Assembly: GCA_900315695.1 (NCBI GenBank) | Contig: ONAE01000013.1 | Location: forward strand, 30,754-94,753 | Direction of reading: 5' to 3' | Origin: an uncultured Prevotella sp. | Lineage (GTDB): Bacteria; Bacteroidota; Bacteroidia; Bacteroidales; Bacteroidaceae | DNA length: 64,000 bases | Shown: positions 34,951 to 44,240 of the stretch, one piece after another | How the letters are laid out: every line of letters starts with the position of its first letter | Numbering within the stretch: the stretch's first letter is position 1 | The notes under the pieces: model-generated | The model's input: only the letters and a program-made list of their open reading frames with translations | The model's database searches: none | What the model was told of the DNA's origin: nothing | Translations under genes and position numbers: made by a program

Positions 34951-35316
34951 TCAGGGAATGATTTTCTTGACGCGAATTTTAAGTTCCATTGGATTGAAAG
35001 GCTTGACAATATAGTCTTCTGCGCCAATCTCCAACAGACGGATACGCTCACTGGTGGAGTCCTCACTAGAGAGCATAATCACGGGAATGTGCTTAAACAA
35101 CTCATTCTGCTTAATCCACTCCAAGAAGTCGTCACCTCTCATGCCCGGCATGCGGATATCAGAGATAATTAAATCTGGAGTATTGCCAGACTGAAGCCAT
35201 TTCACGCCCTGCAAGCCATCAGGTAACCACTGCACGTCATAATCGCTCATCAGATAAATAGAGAGTACTTTAGCAATGGTCTCTTTGTCATCAAGTATTA
35301 ATATTTTCTTTTTCAT
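34951..35316 (-). CDS. Receiver-only response regulator
   Basis: A 121-residue single receiver domain with no output domain. It has the acidic pair D-D-K near residue 8, the phosphoacceptor in I-S-D-I-R-M-P-G near 53, the threonine/serine position M-L-S-S near 82 and the conserved lysine in I-V-K-P-F-N-P near 105. Start at ATG 35316 just downstream of a TACCTTTG promoter; the upstream frame extension is in the promoter and is rejected. It is the first gene of the exopolysaccharide operon, 15 bases ahead of the sugar transferase with its pseudo-receiver. A role as a phosphorylation-controlled partner of the synthesis machinery is possible; no sensor kinase is nearby. Confidence 0.9.
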   Translation of the reverse strand: MKKKILILDDKETIAKVLSIYLMSDYDVQWLPDGLQGVKWLQSGNTPDLIISDIRMPGMRGDDFLEWIKQNELFKHIPVIMLSSEDSTSERIRLLEIGAEDYIVKPFNPMELKIRVKKIIP

Positions 35317-35357
35317 ATATGAATGTTTTATTCGGTTCGTAATTACATTATTCGTTG

Positions 35358-35365
35358 CAAAGGTA
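35358..35365 (-). promoter_or_regulatory. -7 promoter element of the exopolysaccharide operon
   Basis: The reverse strand reads TACCTTTG, 41 bases before the ATG at 35316; a possible TTTG -33 box lies at 35388-35391. All ten downstream genes to 23046 are closely spaced or overlap, so this is likely the main operon promoter. Confidence 0.65.
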
Positions 35366-35443
35366 AACAAAAAAAATTAATTCAACACAAAATATGGTAA
35401 AAAAAACGCTTTTTTTGGAAAAAATATCGTTTCTCTGAAAAAA

Positions 35444-36934
35444 ATGGCGAACAGGTATCTTTTAGGTTTTGATGTCGGTAGCTCTTCAGTGAAGGCATCG
35501 TTGGTAAATGCCGATAACGGCAAGTGTGTAGCTTCAGCTTTCTTCCCCGAAAAGGAGGCTCCGATTACGGCTGTTAAGGCTGGTTGGGCAGAACAGGATC
35601 CGCAGATGTGGTGGAATAATGCCAAACTAAGTTTGCAGAAGATCATGAAGGAGTCGGGTGCTACTGCAGAGGAGATCAAGGCTGTTGGTATCTCTTATCA
35701 GATGCATGGATTGGTGTGTGTCGATAAGAATCTGAAAGCATTGCGTCCTGCTATCATCTGGTGCGACTCCCGTGCTGTTCCTTATGGTGAGAAAGCTTTC
35801 AATGATCTTGGTGCAGACCAGTGTCTGACACATTTGTTGAATTCTCCTGGTAACTTTACTGCAGCCAAGTTGGCTTGGGTAAAGGAGAATGAGCCGGAGC
35901 TCTATAGTCAGATTTATAAGATCATGCTGCCTGGTGACTATATCGCAATGCGTCTTAGCGGTACAGTGAACACCACTGTCAGCGGACTGAGTGAGGGTAT
36001 GTTCTGGGACTTCAAGAACAATCAGGTGGCTGACTTCCTGATGAAGTATTATGGCTTCGATTCCTCTTTGATCGCTGACATCGTACCGACATTTGCAGAA
36101 CAGAGTGTAGTCAGTGCTGAGGCTGCTGCTGAGATGGGGTTGAAGGCAGGAACACCGATTACTTATCGTGGTGGTGACCAGCCGAATAATGCGCTATCAC
36201 TCAACGTGATGAATCCTGGTGAGATTGCCGCTACAGGAGGTACTTCAGGTGTGGTCTATGGCGTGCTTGGTGAGGTGAACTATGATAAACAGAGCCGAGT
36301 GAATACTTTTGCTCACGTGAATCATACGGTAGATCAAACGCGTCTGGGTGTGCTGCTTTGTATTAATGGTACTGGTATTTTGAATGCCTGGACTCACCGT
36401 AACATTACACCGGATGTGAGCTATGCGGATATGAATGATTTGGCTGCAACTGTTCCCATCGGTAGTGAGGGCGTGACCATCATTCCGTTTGGCAATGGTG
36501 CAGAGCGTGTGCTGGAGAACAAGGAGATCGGCTGCTCGATCAATGGCCTGAATTTCAACAAGCACAACAAGGCTCATTTGGTTCGTGCTGCCCAGGAAGG
36601 TATCGTCTTCTCGTTCTGCTATGGCATGGAGATCATGCAGCAGATGGGTATGGACATCAAGAATATTCATGCTGGAAAGGCCAATATGTTCCTGAGCCCA
36701 TTGTTCCGTGATACCTTAGCAGGTGTGAGTGGCGCTACTATCGAACTGTATGATACAGACGGTTCTGTAGGTGCTGCCAAGGGTGCTGGTATCGGTGCAG
36801 GTATCTATAAGGATAATAATGAGGCTTTTGCTACATTGGATAAGTTACAGGTGATTGAGCCAGATACTAAGCATCGTGATGAGTACCAGAGTGCTTATGC
36901 TGCTTGGAAGGAAACGTTAAAAAAGAATTTGTAA
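35444..36934 (+). CDS. xylB: Xylulokinase
   Basis: A 496-residue FGGY-family sugar kinase that phosphorylates D-xylulose with ATP. The N-terminal phosphate-1 motif F-D-V-G-S-S-S-V-K is present, followed by M-H-G-L-V near residue 85 and W-C-D-S-R-A near 103. The catalytic R-G-G-D-Q-P-N-N-A region is near 243, and G-G-T-S-G-V near 265 is the second phosphate motif. Length is normal. It stands alone; no xylose isomerase lies within the window, so the xylulose assignment rests on sequence pattern. It ends at a strong bidirectional terminator. Confidence 0.9.
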   Translation: MANRYLLGFDVGSSSVKASLVNADNGKCVASAFFPEKEAPITAVKAGWAEQDPQMWWNNAKLSLQKIMKESGATAEEIKAVGISYQMHGLVCVDKNLKALRPAIIWCDSRAVPYGEKAFNDLGADQCLTHLLNSPGNFTAAKLAWVKENEPELYSQIYKIMLPGDYIAMRLSGTVNTTVSGLSEGMFWDFKNNQVADFLMKYYGFDSSLIADIVPTFAEQSVVSAEAAAEMGLKAGTPITYRGGDQPNNALSLNVMNPGEIAATGGTSGVVYGVLGEVNYDKQSRVNTFAHVNHTVDQTRLGVLLCINGTGILNAWTHRNITPDVSYADMNDLAATVPIGSEGVTIIPFGNGAERVLENKEIGCSINGLNFNKHNKAHLVRAAQEGIVFSFCYGMEIMQQMGMDIKNIHAGKANMFLSPLFRDTLAGVSGATIELYDTDGSVGAAKGAGIGAGIYKDNNEAFATLDKLQVIEPDTKHRDEYQSAYAAWKETLKKNL

Positions 36935-36945
36935 GTTGAATCTAT

Positions 36946-36979
36946 AAAAAGAAACCCGCCAATCGGCGGGTTTCTTTTT
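36946..36979. terminator. Bidirectional terminator between xylB and fcl
   Basis: A 15-bp inverted repeat (36946-36960 with 36965-36979) with a 4-base AATC loop, GC-rich core GAAACCCGCC and A/T runs at both ends. Confidence 0.92.
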
Positions 36980-38145
36980 TATAAGGTGCTCTTATACCAT
37001 TCGAATAATTTCTGGACGCCATCCTCAATCTCAATTTTATGCGTCCAACCAAGTGAATGGAGCTTAGACACATCAATCAGTTTGCGCATGGTACCATCGG
37101 GTTTCGAAGCATCGAATTCCACTGTTCCCTCAAACCCAACGGCCTTAACAACCAGTTCAGAAAGTTCACGGATGGTTAGCTCCTTTCCTGTGCCCACGTT
37201 GATGTGGCAATTACGGATCTCACCCAGTTTGGGAATGGCACCACCGCGACCTGCAGAGTGATTACGATCGACAGCACCATCTGTCGTTGCACCGTAATGA
37301 ACAGAAGAATACTTCTCGATACCAATGATATCGCTGAAGTTGACATTCAACAGCACATGAACAGAGGCATCGGCCATATCCTCACTCCAGAGGAACTCAC
37401 GAAGTGGGGTGCCTGTACCCCAGAGTACAACCTTGTTGTCGTAGATGCCGTACTTTGCCAAAATATGAAGAATATCTTCGTTTGATGCAGAACCTGCCAC
37501 ACCTTCTACCGGGCGCTTGTCCATATCTGTCTTAATAGCAGACCAATTCCCATCGTGAATCAATTTGGCCAGATAGATTTTGCGCATCATTGCTGGCATG
37601 ACGTGACTGTTTTCCAGATGGAAATTGTCGTTCGGACCATAAAGGTTTGTTGGCATGACGGCAATATAATTGGTGCCGTACTGCAGGTTATAGCTCTCAC
37701 ACATCTTCAGACCTGCGATCTTGGCGATGGCATATTCCTCATTGGTGTATTCCAGAGGGGATGTTAGCAGACAATCCTCTTTCATTGGCTGGGGTGCATT
37801 CTTCGGATAGATGCAGGTAGAGCCCAGGAATAACAGCTTTTTCACGCCATGAGCATAGGCCTCGGAGATGACATTGCACTGTATCTTCATGTTCATCATG
37901 ATGAAGTCAGCCCGATAGAGTGAGTTTGCCATGATACCACCCACAAAAGCTGCAGCTAAAACCACAGCATCCGGCTGCTCCTCATCGAAGAATTTCTTGA
38001 CGGCTACTTGGTCTGTCAAGTCCAGTTCCCGATGGCTACGTCCTACCAGGTTCGTATAACCTCTCTGTAGGAGATTGTTCCAAATAGCGGAACCCACAAG
38101 TCCGTGGTGTCCCGCTACATATATTTTACTGTCCTTATTCAGCAT
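36979..38145 (-). CDS. fcl: GDP-L-fucose synthase
   Basis: A 388-residue NADPH-dependent epimerase/reductase making GDP-L-fucose from GDP-4-keto-6-deoxymannose. The N-terminus has the Rossmann motif G-H-H-G-L-V-G-S near residue 8, G-S-T-C-I-Y-P-K near 107 and the catalytic Y-A-I-A-K-I-A-G near 137-144. The length is larger than the ~320 of the E. coli enzyme because of an insertion (~215-295, with a S-A-G-R-G-G-A segment) that is usual in Bacteroidetes homologues. Its start overlaps the stop of gmd by 11 bases. It completes the manC-gmd-fcl pathway. Confidence 0.95.
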   Translation of the reverse strand: MLNKDSKIYVAGHHGLVGSAIWNNLLQRGYTNLVGRSHRELDLTDQVAVKKFFDEEQPDAVVLAAAFVGGIMANSLYRADFIMMNMKIQCNVISEAYAHGVKKLLFLGSTCIYPKNAPQPMKEDCLLTSPLEYTNEEYAIAKIAGLKMCESYNLQYGTNYIAVMPTNLYGPNDNFHLENSHVMPAMMRKIYLAKLIHDGNWSAIKTDMDKRPVEGVAGSASNEDILHILAKYGIYDNKVVLWGTGTPLREFLWSEDMADASVHVLLNVNFSDIIGIEKYSSVHYGATTDGAVDRNHSAGRGGAIPKLGEIRNCHINVGTGKELTIRELSELVVKAVGFEGTVEFDASKPDGTMRKLIDVSKLHSLGWTHKIEIEDGVQKLFEWYKSTL

Positions 38146-39226
38146 CGTCCATATGGGCTTTGAGGAAGAGTTTCTTGACGAACTTCATGTCGTGCTGAAC
38201 CATAATCTTGACAAGTTCAGGGAAAGAGGTCTTCTGTGGGTTCCATCCAAGTTTGGCCTTTGCCTTTGCGGGGTTGCCCAACAGCTGATCTACCTCTGCA
38301 GGACGGAAATATTTAGGATCAACTTCAACGAGAGCCTTACCCGTCGCTTTGTCGTAACCCTTTTCATCGACACCGTCACCGCGCCATTCGAGTTCGATAC
38401 CAACCTCTTTGAAGGCGAGGGTGGCAAACTCACGAACTGTATGATATTCGCCAGTAGCAATCACAAAGTCATCTGGCTCTGGTTGTTGCAGGATGAGCCA
38501 CATACACTCGATATAGTCCTTGGCATATCCCCAGTCGCGTAAAGAATTAAGGTTACCCAGATAGAGTTTATCCTGATAGCCTTGGGCGATACGGGCTGCT
38601 GCTAGCGTGATCTTACGGGTGACGAAGGTCTCTCCGCGACGCTCACTCTCGTGGTTGAAGAGAATACCATTGCAGCAGAACATATTATAGGACTCACGAT
38701 AGTTCTTCATGATCCAGAAACCATAAAGTTTGGCTACTGCATAAGGGCTGCGAGGGTAGAACGGAGTCGTCTCGCTCTGAGGTACTTCCTGTACCTTACC
38801 ATAAAGCTCAGATGTAGATGCTTGATAGATGCGGCAACTGTCAGCCAGTCCGCAGATACGAACAGCCTCCAACAGACGGAGTACACCATTCGCATCGGTG
38901 TCTGCCGTATATTCTGGTACATCGAATGATACTTTTACATGACTCTGGGCAGCCAGATTGTAAATCTCTGTAGGACGTACCTTCGAGATGACACGGATCA
39001 GAGATGAGGAGTCTGTCATATCTGCCCAGTGCAGATTGACCAAACGGGCTTTTTTCATGTCGCGCACCCACTCGTCGAGATAGAGATGCTCGATACGAGC
39101 CGTATTGAAACTTGATGAACGGCGCATCAAACCATGCACCTCGTAACCTTTTTCGATGAGGAATTCTGCCAGGTAGGAACCATCCTGACCTGTGATACCT
39201 GTAATAAGAGCAACTTTTTGATTCAT
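38135..39226 (-). CDS. gmd: GDP-mannose 4,6-dehydratase
   Basis: A 363-residue short-chain dehydrogenase/reductase that converts GDP-mannose into GDP-4-keto-6-deoxymannose. It starts with the motif [13 protein letters not shown], highly conserved in Gmd, followed by M-R-R-S-S-S-F-N near 36. The active-site S-T-S-E-L-Y-G near 132 and [10 protein letters not shown] near 150-160 contain the catalytic Ser/Thr-Glu and Tyr-Lys residues. It is the middle gene of a three-gene operon; it begins 11 bases after manC and overlaps fcl by 11 bases. Confidence 0.97.
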   Translation of the reverse strand: MNQKVALITGITGQDGSYLAEFLIEKGYEVHGLMRRSSSFNTARIEHLYLDEWVRDMKKARLVNLHWADMTDSSSLIRVISKVRPTEIYNLAAQSHVKVSFDVPEYTADTDANGVLRLLEAVRICGLADSCRIYQASTSELYGKVQEVPQSETTPFYPRSPYAVAKLYGFWIMKNYRESYNMFCCNGILFNHESERRGETFVTRKITLAAARIAQGYQDKLYLGNLNSLRDWGYAKDYIECMWLILQQPEPDDFVIATGEYHTVREFATLAFKEVGIELEWRGDGVDEKGYDKATGKALVEVDPKYFRPAEVDQLLGNPAKAKAKLGWNPQKTSFPELVKIMVQHDMKFVKKLFLKAHMDDAE

Positions 39227-39237
39227 ATAATATAATA

Positions 39238-40305
39238 TTAATTGTTTCCAGAAAAATTCTTAATACGCTGTTCTTCTGACAATTTGCAGATCAGAAGTGT
39301 GTCATCATTCTCTGCAATGATATAACCGTCGAGTCCCTGAATCACCACTTTCTTTTCTTGTGTGGTATGAACAATGCAGTTATGGCTTTCAAAAATGTTG
39401 ATTTCCGGACCGATGCAGACATTACCATAGAGATCCTTCTTACTTTGCTCATGAAGAGAACCCCATGTGCCCAGGTCGCTCCATCCGAAGTCTGCGGGAC
39501 AAACGAAGATTTCTTCAGCTTTCTCCATAATAGCGTAGTCAACAGAGATATTTTCACATTCCGGGAACAGACGATTGATCTCTTCCTGTTCTTTATCAGT
39601 GCCATAGATGGGGAGCAAGGACTCAAAAATCTTTGCCATTGAAGGCTGATAGACGCGGAATGCATTCACAATGGTACTGACATTCCAGATAAAGATACCT
39701 GCGTTCCAGAAATAATAGTTTTTCTTGATATATTCTTTTGCCGTTTCCAGATTTGGCTTTTCGCGGAAAGAATCTACTCTGTAGATCTCCTTATTACGAA
39801 GTGAACTGATACTCAGGTCTGCTTGGATATAACCGTAGCCAGTCTCAGGACGATTAGGCTTCATGCCAAGGGTGACAATTGCATCTGTCTCGCTGGTAAA
39901 TATCATACATTCTTTGATAACGCGCTGGAATTCTGCAATATTCGTAACAATATGATCACTGGGCGTTACAACAATGTTTGCTTTGGGATCCTTGGATTTG
40001 ATACGCCAGCTGACATAAGCAATACATGGCGCCGTATTACGGCGACATGGTTCACAAAGAATGTTGCTCTCTGGCATGTCAGGCAGTTGCTCCTTGACAA
40101 TAGCTGCATAATGCTGATTGGTTACAACCCATATGTTTTCGGGTTTGATCAGATCACCGAATCTCTCTACCGTTAACTGGAGTAATGACTTGCCGACACC
40201 CAGAACGTCAATGAATTGTTTGGGGCAGTCTGCTGTGCTCATCGGCCAAAAGCGGCTTCCAACGCCGCCTGCCATGATTACCAGATGATTATTTGTCTTT
40301 GCCAT
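39238..40305 (-). CDS. manC: Mannose-1-phosphate guanylyltransferase
   Basis: A 355-residue nucleotidyltransferase forming GDP-mannose from GTP and mannose-1-phosphate. The N-terminal pyrophosphorylase motif [11 protein letters not shown] and the T-A-D-C-P-K-Q-F region are present, followed by N-I-L-C-E-P near residue 85 and P-S-D-H-I near 113. It lacks the C-terminal phosphomannose-isomerase domain of bifunctional ManC. The start is ATG 40305, downstream of the -7 element at 40333. It is the first gene of the GDP-fucose operon. Fucose could feed surface polysaccharides or glycoproteins. Confidence 0.95.
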   Translation of the reverse strand: MAKTNNHLVIMAGGVGSRFWPMSTADCPKQFIDVLGVGKSLLQLTVERFGDLIKPENIWVVTNQHYAAIVKEQLPDMPESNILCEPCRRNTAPCIAYVSWRIKSKDPKANIVVTPSDHIVTNIAEFQRVIKECMIFTSETDAIVTLGMKPNRPETGYGYIQADLSISSLRNKEIYRVDSFREKPNLETAKEYIKKNYYFWNAGIFIWNVSTIVNAFRVYQPSMAKIFESLLPIYGTDKEQEEINRLFPECENISVDYAIMEKAEEIFVCPADFGWSDLGTWGSLHEQSKKDLYGNVCIGPEINIFESHNCIVHTTQEKKVVIQGLDGYIIAENDDTLLICKLSEEQRIKNFSGNN

Positions 40306-40332
40306 AACTAGAAAAGTGCTTGAAATGAACTG

Positions 40333-40340
40333 CAAAAATA
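40333..40340 (-). promoter_or_regulatory. -7 promoter element of manC-gmd-fcl
   Basis: The reverse strand reads TATTTTTG, 27 bases upstream of the manC ATG. Confidence 0.6.
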
Positions 40341-40387
40341 CACATTATTTATATAAAAAAAGAATTTTTTGCAGAAAAATCCCTCTT

Positions 40388-41026
40388 TTATGCGTGTTTC
40401 TTGCCTTTTTTCTTCATCCAAGCCTTCATTCCAAAGTAGATGGCTGCTATAACGAGTAAACCAAGGATAATGATTTTGATGTATTCTGCATATTCGCTGA
40501 TCTTGTCGTTCAACTGACTTTCCGGTACAATGGCATGCAGATACCAACCTAAAAGTGCCAGGACACTGTGCCAACCTCCAGCACCGATCGTCGTGAAAAG
40601 GATAAATTTCCCATAATGCATCCGTGCCAGTCCAGCAGGGATGGAGATAAGGTGGCGGATAACAGGTACAAAACGGCCAGTGAGTGTTGCAGCAACACCA
40701 TGATCGTCAAAGTATTTCTCACTTTTTTCTACTTTTTCCTGATTCAGCAGACACATCTTTCCCCATTTGCTGTTAGCAAACTTATAGATGACAGGACGTC
40801 CTACGTATAATGCAACAAAATAGTTGATGCTTGCACCGACATCGGCACCAAGTGTGGCAAAAAGTATAACAAGGAATACATTCAGGGAACCACTGGCAGC
40901 ATGATAGGCCGCTGGCGTTACTACAAATTCGGATGGGACTGGTACTACGGTGCTTTCCAAAAGCATCAGTACAAATATGGTTGGATACCAACCGAGGGTG
41001 TTCAGTATGTTCGTAATGAAGTTCAT
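40388..41026 (-). CDS. DedA-family membrane protein
   Basis: A 212-residue inner-membrane protein of the DedA/SNARE-associated family, some of which translocate undecaprenyl phosphate or other lipids. The motif V-P-V-P-S-E-F near residue 28 and G-R-F-V-P-V-I-R-H near 122 are family hallmarks; the latter (G-R-x-x-P-x-x-R) contains the essential arginines. About four to five hydrophobic helices are visible, and the C-terminus is lysine-rich (K-K-K-G-K-K). It lies three bases after the TPR gene and is the last gene of the mltG-glnS-TPR-dedA operon. Substrate not determined. Confidence 0.92.
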   Translation of the reverse strand: MNFITNILNTLGWYPTIFVLMLLESTVVPVPSEFVVTPAAYHAASGSLNVFLVILFATLGADVGASINYFVALYVGRPVIYKFANSKWGKMCLLNQEKVEKSEKYFDDHGVAATLTGRFVPVIRHLISIPAGLARMHYGKFILFTTIGAGGWHSVLALLGWYLHAIVPESQLNDKISEYAEYIKIIILGLLVIAAIYFGMKAWMKKKGKKHA

Positions 41027-41029
41027 AAT

Positions 41030-42451
41030 CTATTGTCCGTTCATTTTGTTTAACATGTAGTCGTAATAATCCTCTGGGCGCATGTCTTCTGGGAAAAAGC
41101 CATTCATAACGGTTCTGGCTTCTTTGGGATTACGCTCGACAGCCAACTTGAGATAGTGCAGGAATTCGTCTTGTTTATTCATATCCAAACAACACAATGC
41201 CATATAAGAGTAACCTTCCTTCCAATCGTCATCAACCTTCTTGAAGAAAGTCTTCAGAAGTATGTAGGATAAGTTGACGTAGTGGTTGTCATAGAGTGAC
41301 ACAATGACTCTCAACATCGCCCTAGGTGCATTCTCTGCATGTCGAAGAGCATGTCTGAAAATCTGTTTTGCTTCATCCATTCTGCCGTTCGCCAATAGAA
41401 TATGTCCTTTGATAATTTCCATGTTGGTGTGGTCGCAATCCAGTTCCATTGTTTTGTCAATATAGTACAAGCCACTGTCTGGTTTCTTCAGCTCACTATA
41501 TGCAAAAGCCAGTTCCTGAAAGATGTCTACCAGATAGACAGATTTCTCATCAGACTCTTGCTCTGCAGTCTCAAGAATGGCTATAGCCTCCTCGAAGCGG
41601 GAAAGGTTGATCAGACATGTTCCTTGATGCAGATAGCCGAATTCATCATGGGGCATCAGTTCCGAGTATCTCTTAAAATAGGAGAGGGCCGACTCGTAGT
41701 TCCCCAGATTATAGAGACCGTTAGCTTTTGATAGGATACTTTCCGGGTCATTTGGGTCAATGGCTATGGCATATTCACTACTGGTAATGGCAGCGTTATA
41801 GTCCTCGTTCATAAACTGAGCACTGGCTAAGGCATTCCAATAGTGAGCAGAGAACGGATTGTGGTCTATCAGTTCATTGAAGATACGTTCACTGTCTTTG
41901 TATTTCCCTAATCCGAATAAAGTCCGGGCCATCAACTCTTTGAATTCATCGGAGTCGTCACCCTGTGAACGGGCTATCCATTCAAAGGCCTTATTGAAGA
42001 TGGCATAATCAGAAAACAGACTGGCAACGTCATAGACATAATCCATCTGCTCGTCAGGCATTATCTCTTTGAGGTTCTCCCTGAACAGTTCATCGGCTTC
42101 TTCTATTTTCTCTTGGCAAATCAGTATTTCTCCTTTGAAATAGAGCCCTTCCTGGCTGTCAACAGCCTCTATGCGTTCTGCATAGGATTGGGCTGTATCG
42201 AAGTCCTTCCGGTTTATGGCCTCACGGCCTCTATAGAGCAGGGGACCTACAGCCTCAGGATTATATTCCAAAGCCAAACTGATGACAGTCTCTGCTTCTT
42301 CTGTGCGCCCTTGAAGCTGGTAATAATCAGCAATGTCGGCCAAGTCATCGGCATCCATATAGGTGGCTTGTCCTGACTTGGCTGACTCTTCATACTTCTT
42401 TAAGATTTTCAGAAAGCTCTTACTCTCAAAATATGCCTCGTTGTCTGTCAT
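41030..42451 (-). CDS. Tetratricopeptide-repeat protein
   Basis: A 473-residue protein without a signal peptide, consisting almost wholly of TPR-like helical repeats (about 10-12 copies, e.g. L-Y-N-L-G-N-Y-E-S-A-L-S-Y near 247, then Y-L-H-Q-G-T-C-L-I-N-L-S-R-F). The N-terminus is acidic. It is probably a cytoplasmic scaffold. Its ATG overlaps the glnS stop (ATGA at 42448-42451), so it is translationally coupled to the tRNA ligase. No partner can be named. Confidence 0.88.
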   Translation of the reverse strand: MTDNEAYFESKSFLKILKKYEESAKSGQATYMDADDLADIADYYQLQGRTEEAETVISLALEYNPEAVGPLLYRGREAINRKDFDTAQSYAERIEAVDSQEGLYFKGEILICQEKIEEADELFRENLKEIMPDEQMDYVYDVASLFSDYAIFNKAFEWIARSQGDDSDEFKELMARTLFGLGKYKDSERIFNELIDHNPFSAHYWNALASAQFMNEDYNAAITSSEYAIAIDPNDPESILSKANGLYNLGNYESALSYFKRYSELMPHDEFGYLHQGTCLINLSRFEEAIAILETAEQESDEKSVYLVDIFQELAFAYSELKKPDSGLYYIDKTMELDCDHTNMEIIKGHILLANGRMDEAKQIFRHALRHAENAPRAMLRVIVSLYDNHYVNLSYILLKTFFKKVDDDWKEGYSYMALCCLDMNKQDEFLHYLKLAVERNPKEARTVMNGFFPEDMRPEDYYDYMLNKMNGQ

Positions 42452-44214
42452 GCCTTATTTGTTTTCGCCCAGGTATCCTTAAGTCCAACCGTCTTATTAA
42501 AGATGGGATGATCTGCCGTTGACTCACTGTCGGGCGTAAAGTAACCGATACGTTGGAATTGCAGATAAGTGAGCGGCTTCATGGAGGCAGCAAATGGCTC
42601 GATGTAGCAGTTGTTCAGGATACTGAGAGAATCAGGATTGATCATCTGCTTCATGGCGGTTACTGCATCACAGTTCTGTTGCTCACGGATGTCTGCCAAA
42701 GTATCGCGGGGATTCTCTACTTTCCACAAACGGTCGTAGAGACGTACTTCGGCCTTTACGGCATCGTGGCAGCTCACCCAGTGGAGAGTCTTACCCTTGA
42801 TCTTGCGATTAGAGCCTGGCATGCCGCTGCGTGACTCTGGATCATATGTGCAATAGATTGTGGTCACATTGCCTTGCTCATCCTCATCACAGGGATGTGT
42901 CTCGTCGCATTTGATGATATAAGCGTTTTTCAGACGCACTTCCTTGCCAGGAGCCAAACGCATGAACTTCTTGTCTGCCTCTTTCATAAAGTCATCGCGC
43001 TCAATCCAAAGTTCGCGGCTGAACTCCACCTCATGGGTTCCGTCAGCTTCGTTCTCAGGGTTATTGATAGCCGTCAGATGCTCGATCTGATCCTCTGGAT
43101 AGTTGGTGAGTACCACCTTAACGGGATTCAGAACCGCACTGACACGGATAGAACGACTGTTCAGGTCGTCGCGTACTGCACTTTCTAATAATGCCATGTC
43201 GTTGAGGGCATCAATCTTTGTGTAACCGATCTTATCGATAAACTTAATAATACTCTCAGGGCTGTAGCCACGACGACGGAAACCGCAAATGGTCGGCATT
43301 CGAGGATCATCCCAACCGTTTACCAACTTTTCATTTACCAATGCCAGCAGGTTACGTTTTGACATCAGAGTGTAGTTCAGATTCAGCTTATTGAACTCGG
43401 TCTGACGCGGACGGTTATCCTCAATTTTGTCGGCCTCACCCTTCCATTCCTTCATCCAGGTTACGAACAGATCATAGAGGGGACGATGTTCCACAAATTC
43501 CAGTGTACACCAAGAGTGGGTGACCCCCTCCAGATAGTCACTCTGGCCATGGGTAAAGTCGTACATAGGGTAGGCATTCCACTTGTTGCCAGTACGGATA
43601 TGTGGTATATTCAATACTCGGTAGATGAGCGGATCACGGAATAGCATATTCGGATGGGCCATATCGATCTTTGCACGGAGAACAAGTGTACCAGGCTCGC
43701 ATTTGCCGCTGTTCATGAAGTCGAAGAGTTTCAGATTCTCCTCTATAGGCCGGTCACGGAAGGGACTGTTGGTGCCTGGACTTGTAGTGGTTCCCTTCTG
43801 CTGGGCAATCACCTCAGAGCTCTGCTCATCCACATAAGCCCTGCCTTGTTTGATCAGCCAAACGGCAAAATCCCATAGTTCCTGGAAATAGTCGCTGGCA
43901 TAATAGACATTAGCCCACTGGAATCCCAGCCACTTGATATCATTCTCGATGCTGTCGATATATTCTGTATCTTCCTTGATAGGATTAGTGTCATCGAAAC
44001 GGAGGTTACATACACCACCATATTTCTTGGCCAGACCGAAGTCGATGGCTATAGCCTTGGCATGTCCAATATGCAGATAGCCATTGGGCTCTGGTGGGAA
44101 ACGGGTCTGTAATCTGCCCCCGTTCTTACCTTCTGCCAGATCATTGATGACTTTTTGCTCAATGAAACTAACGCTCTTTTTCTCCTCGCTTTCGTTCTTG
44201 ATAATTTCTTCCAT
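42448..44214 (-). CDS. glnS: Glutamine--tRNA ligase
   Basis: A 588-residue class I aminoacyl-tRNA synthetase charging tRNA-Gln. The nucleotide-binding P-E-P-N-G-Y-L-H-I-G-H-A-K is near residue 40, with the HIGH motif. The KMSKS-like motif is L-M-S-K-R-N near 287. The C-terminal anticodon-binding beta-barrel region carries L-R-N/K-A-Y-I-I-K as in bacterial GlnRS. The ATG at 44214 is preferred over the frame-opening ATG at 44238 because it starts M-E-E-I like other Bacteroidales GlnRS. Most bacteria without GlnRS use GatCAB; Bacteroidetes commonly have GlnRS. It is second in the mltG operon. Confidence 0.96.
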   Translation of the reverse strand: MEEIIKNESEEKKSVSFIEQKVINDLAEGKNGGRLQTRFPPEPNGYLHIGHAKAIAIDFGLAKKYGGVCNLRFDDTNPIKEDTEYIDSIENDIKWLGFQWANVYYASDYFQELWDFAVWLIKQGRAYVDEQSSEVIAQQKGTTTSPGTNSPFRDRPIEENLKLFDFMNSGKCEPGTLVLRAKIDMAHPNMLFRDPLIYRVLNIPHIRTGNKWNAYPMYDFTHGQSDYLEGVTHSWCTLEFVEHRPLYDLFVTWMKEWKGEADKIEDNRPRQTEFNKLNLNYTLMSKRNLLALVNEKLVNGWDDPRMPTICGFRRRGYSPESIIKFIDKIGYTKIDALNDMALLESAVRDDLNSRSIRVSAVLNPVKVVLTNYPEDQIEHLTAINNPENEADGTHEVEFSRELWIERDDFMKEADKKFMRLAPGKEVRLKNAYIIKCDETHPCDEDEQGNVTTIYCTYDPESRSGMPGSNRKIKGKTLHWVSCHDAVKAEVRLYDRLWKVENPRDTLADIREQQNCDAVTAMKQMINPDSLSILNNCYIEPFAASMKPLTYLQFQRIGYFTPDSESTADHPIFNKTVGLKDTWAKTNKA

Positions 44215-44240
44215 ATTTTCAATTTTACAATTCTTCAATC

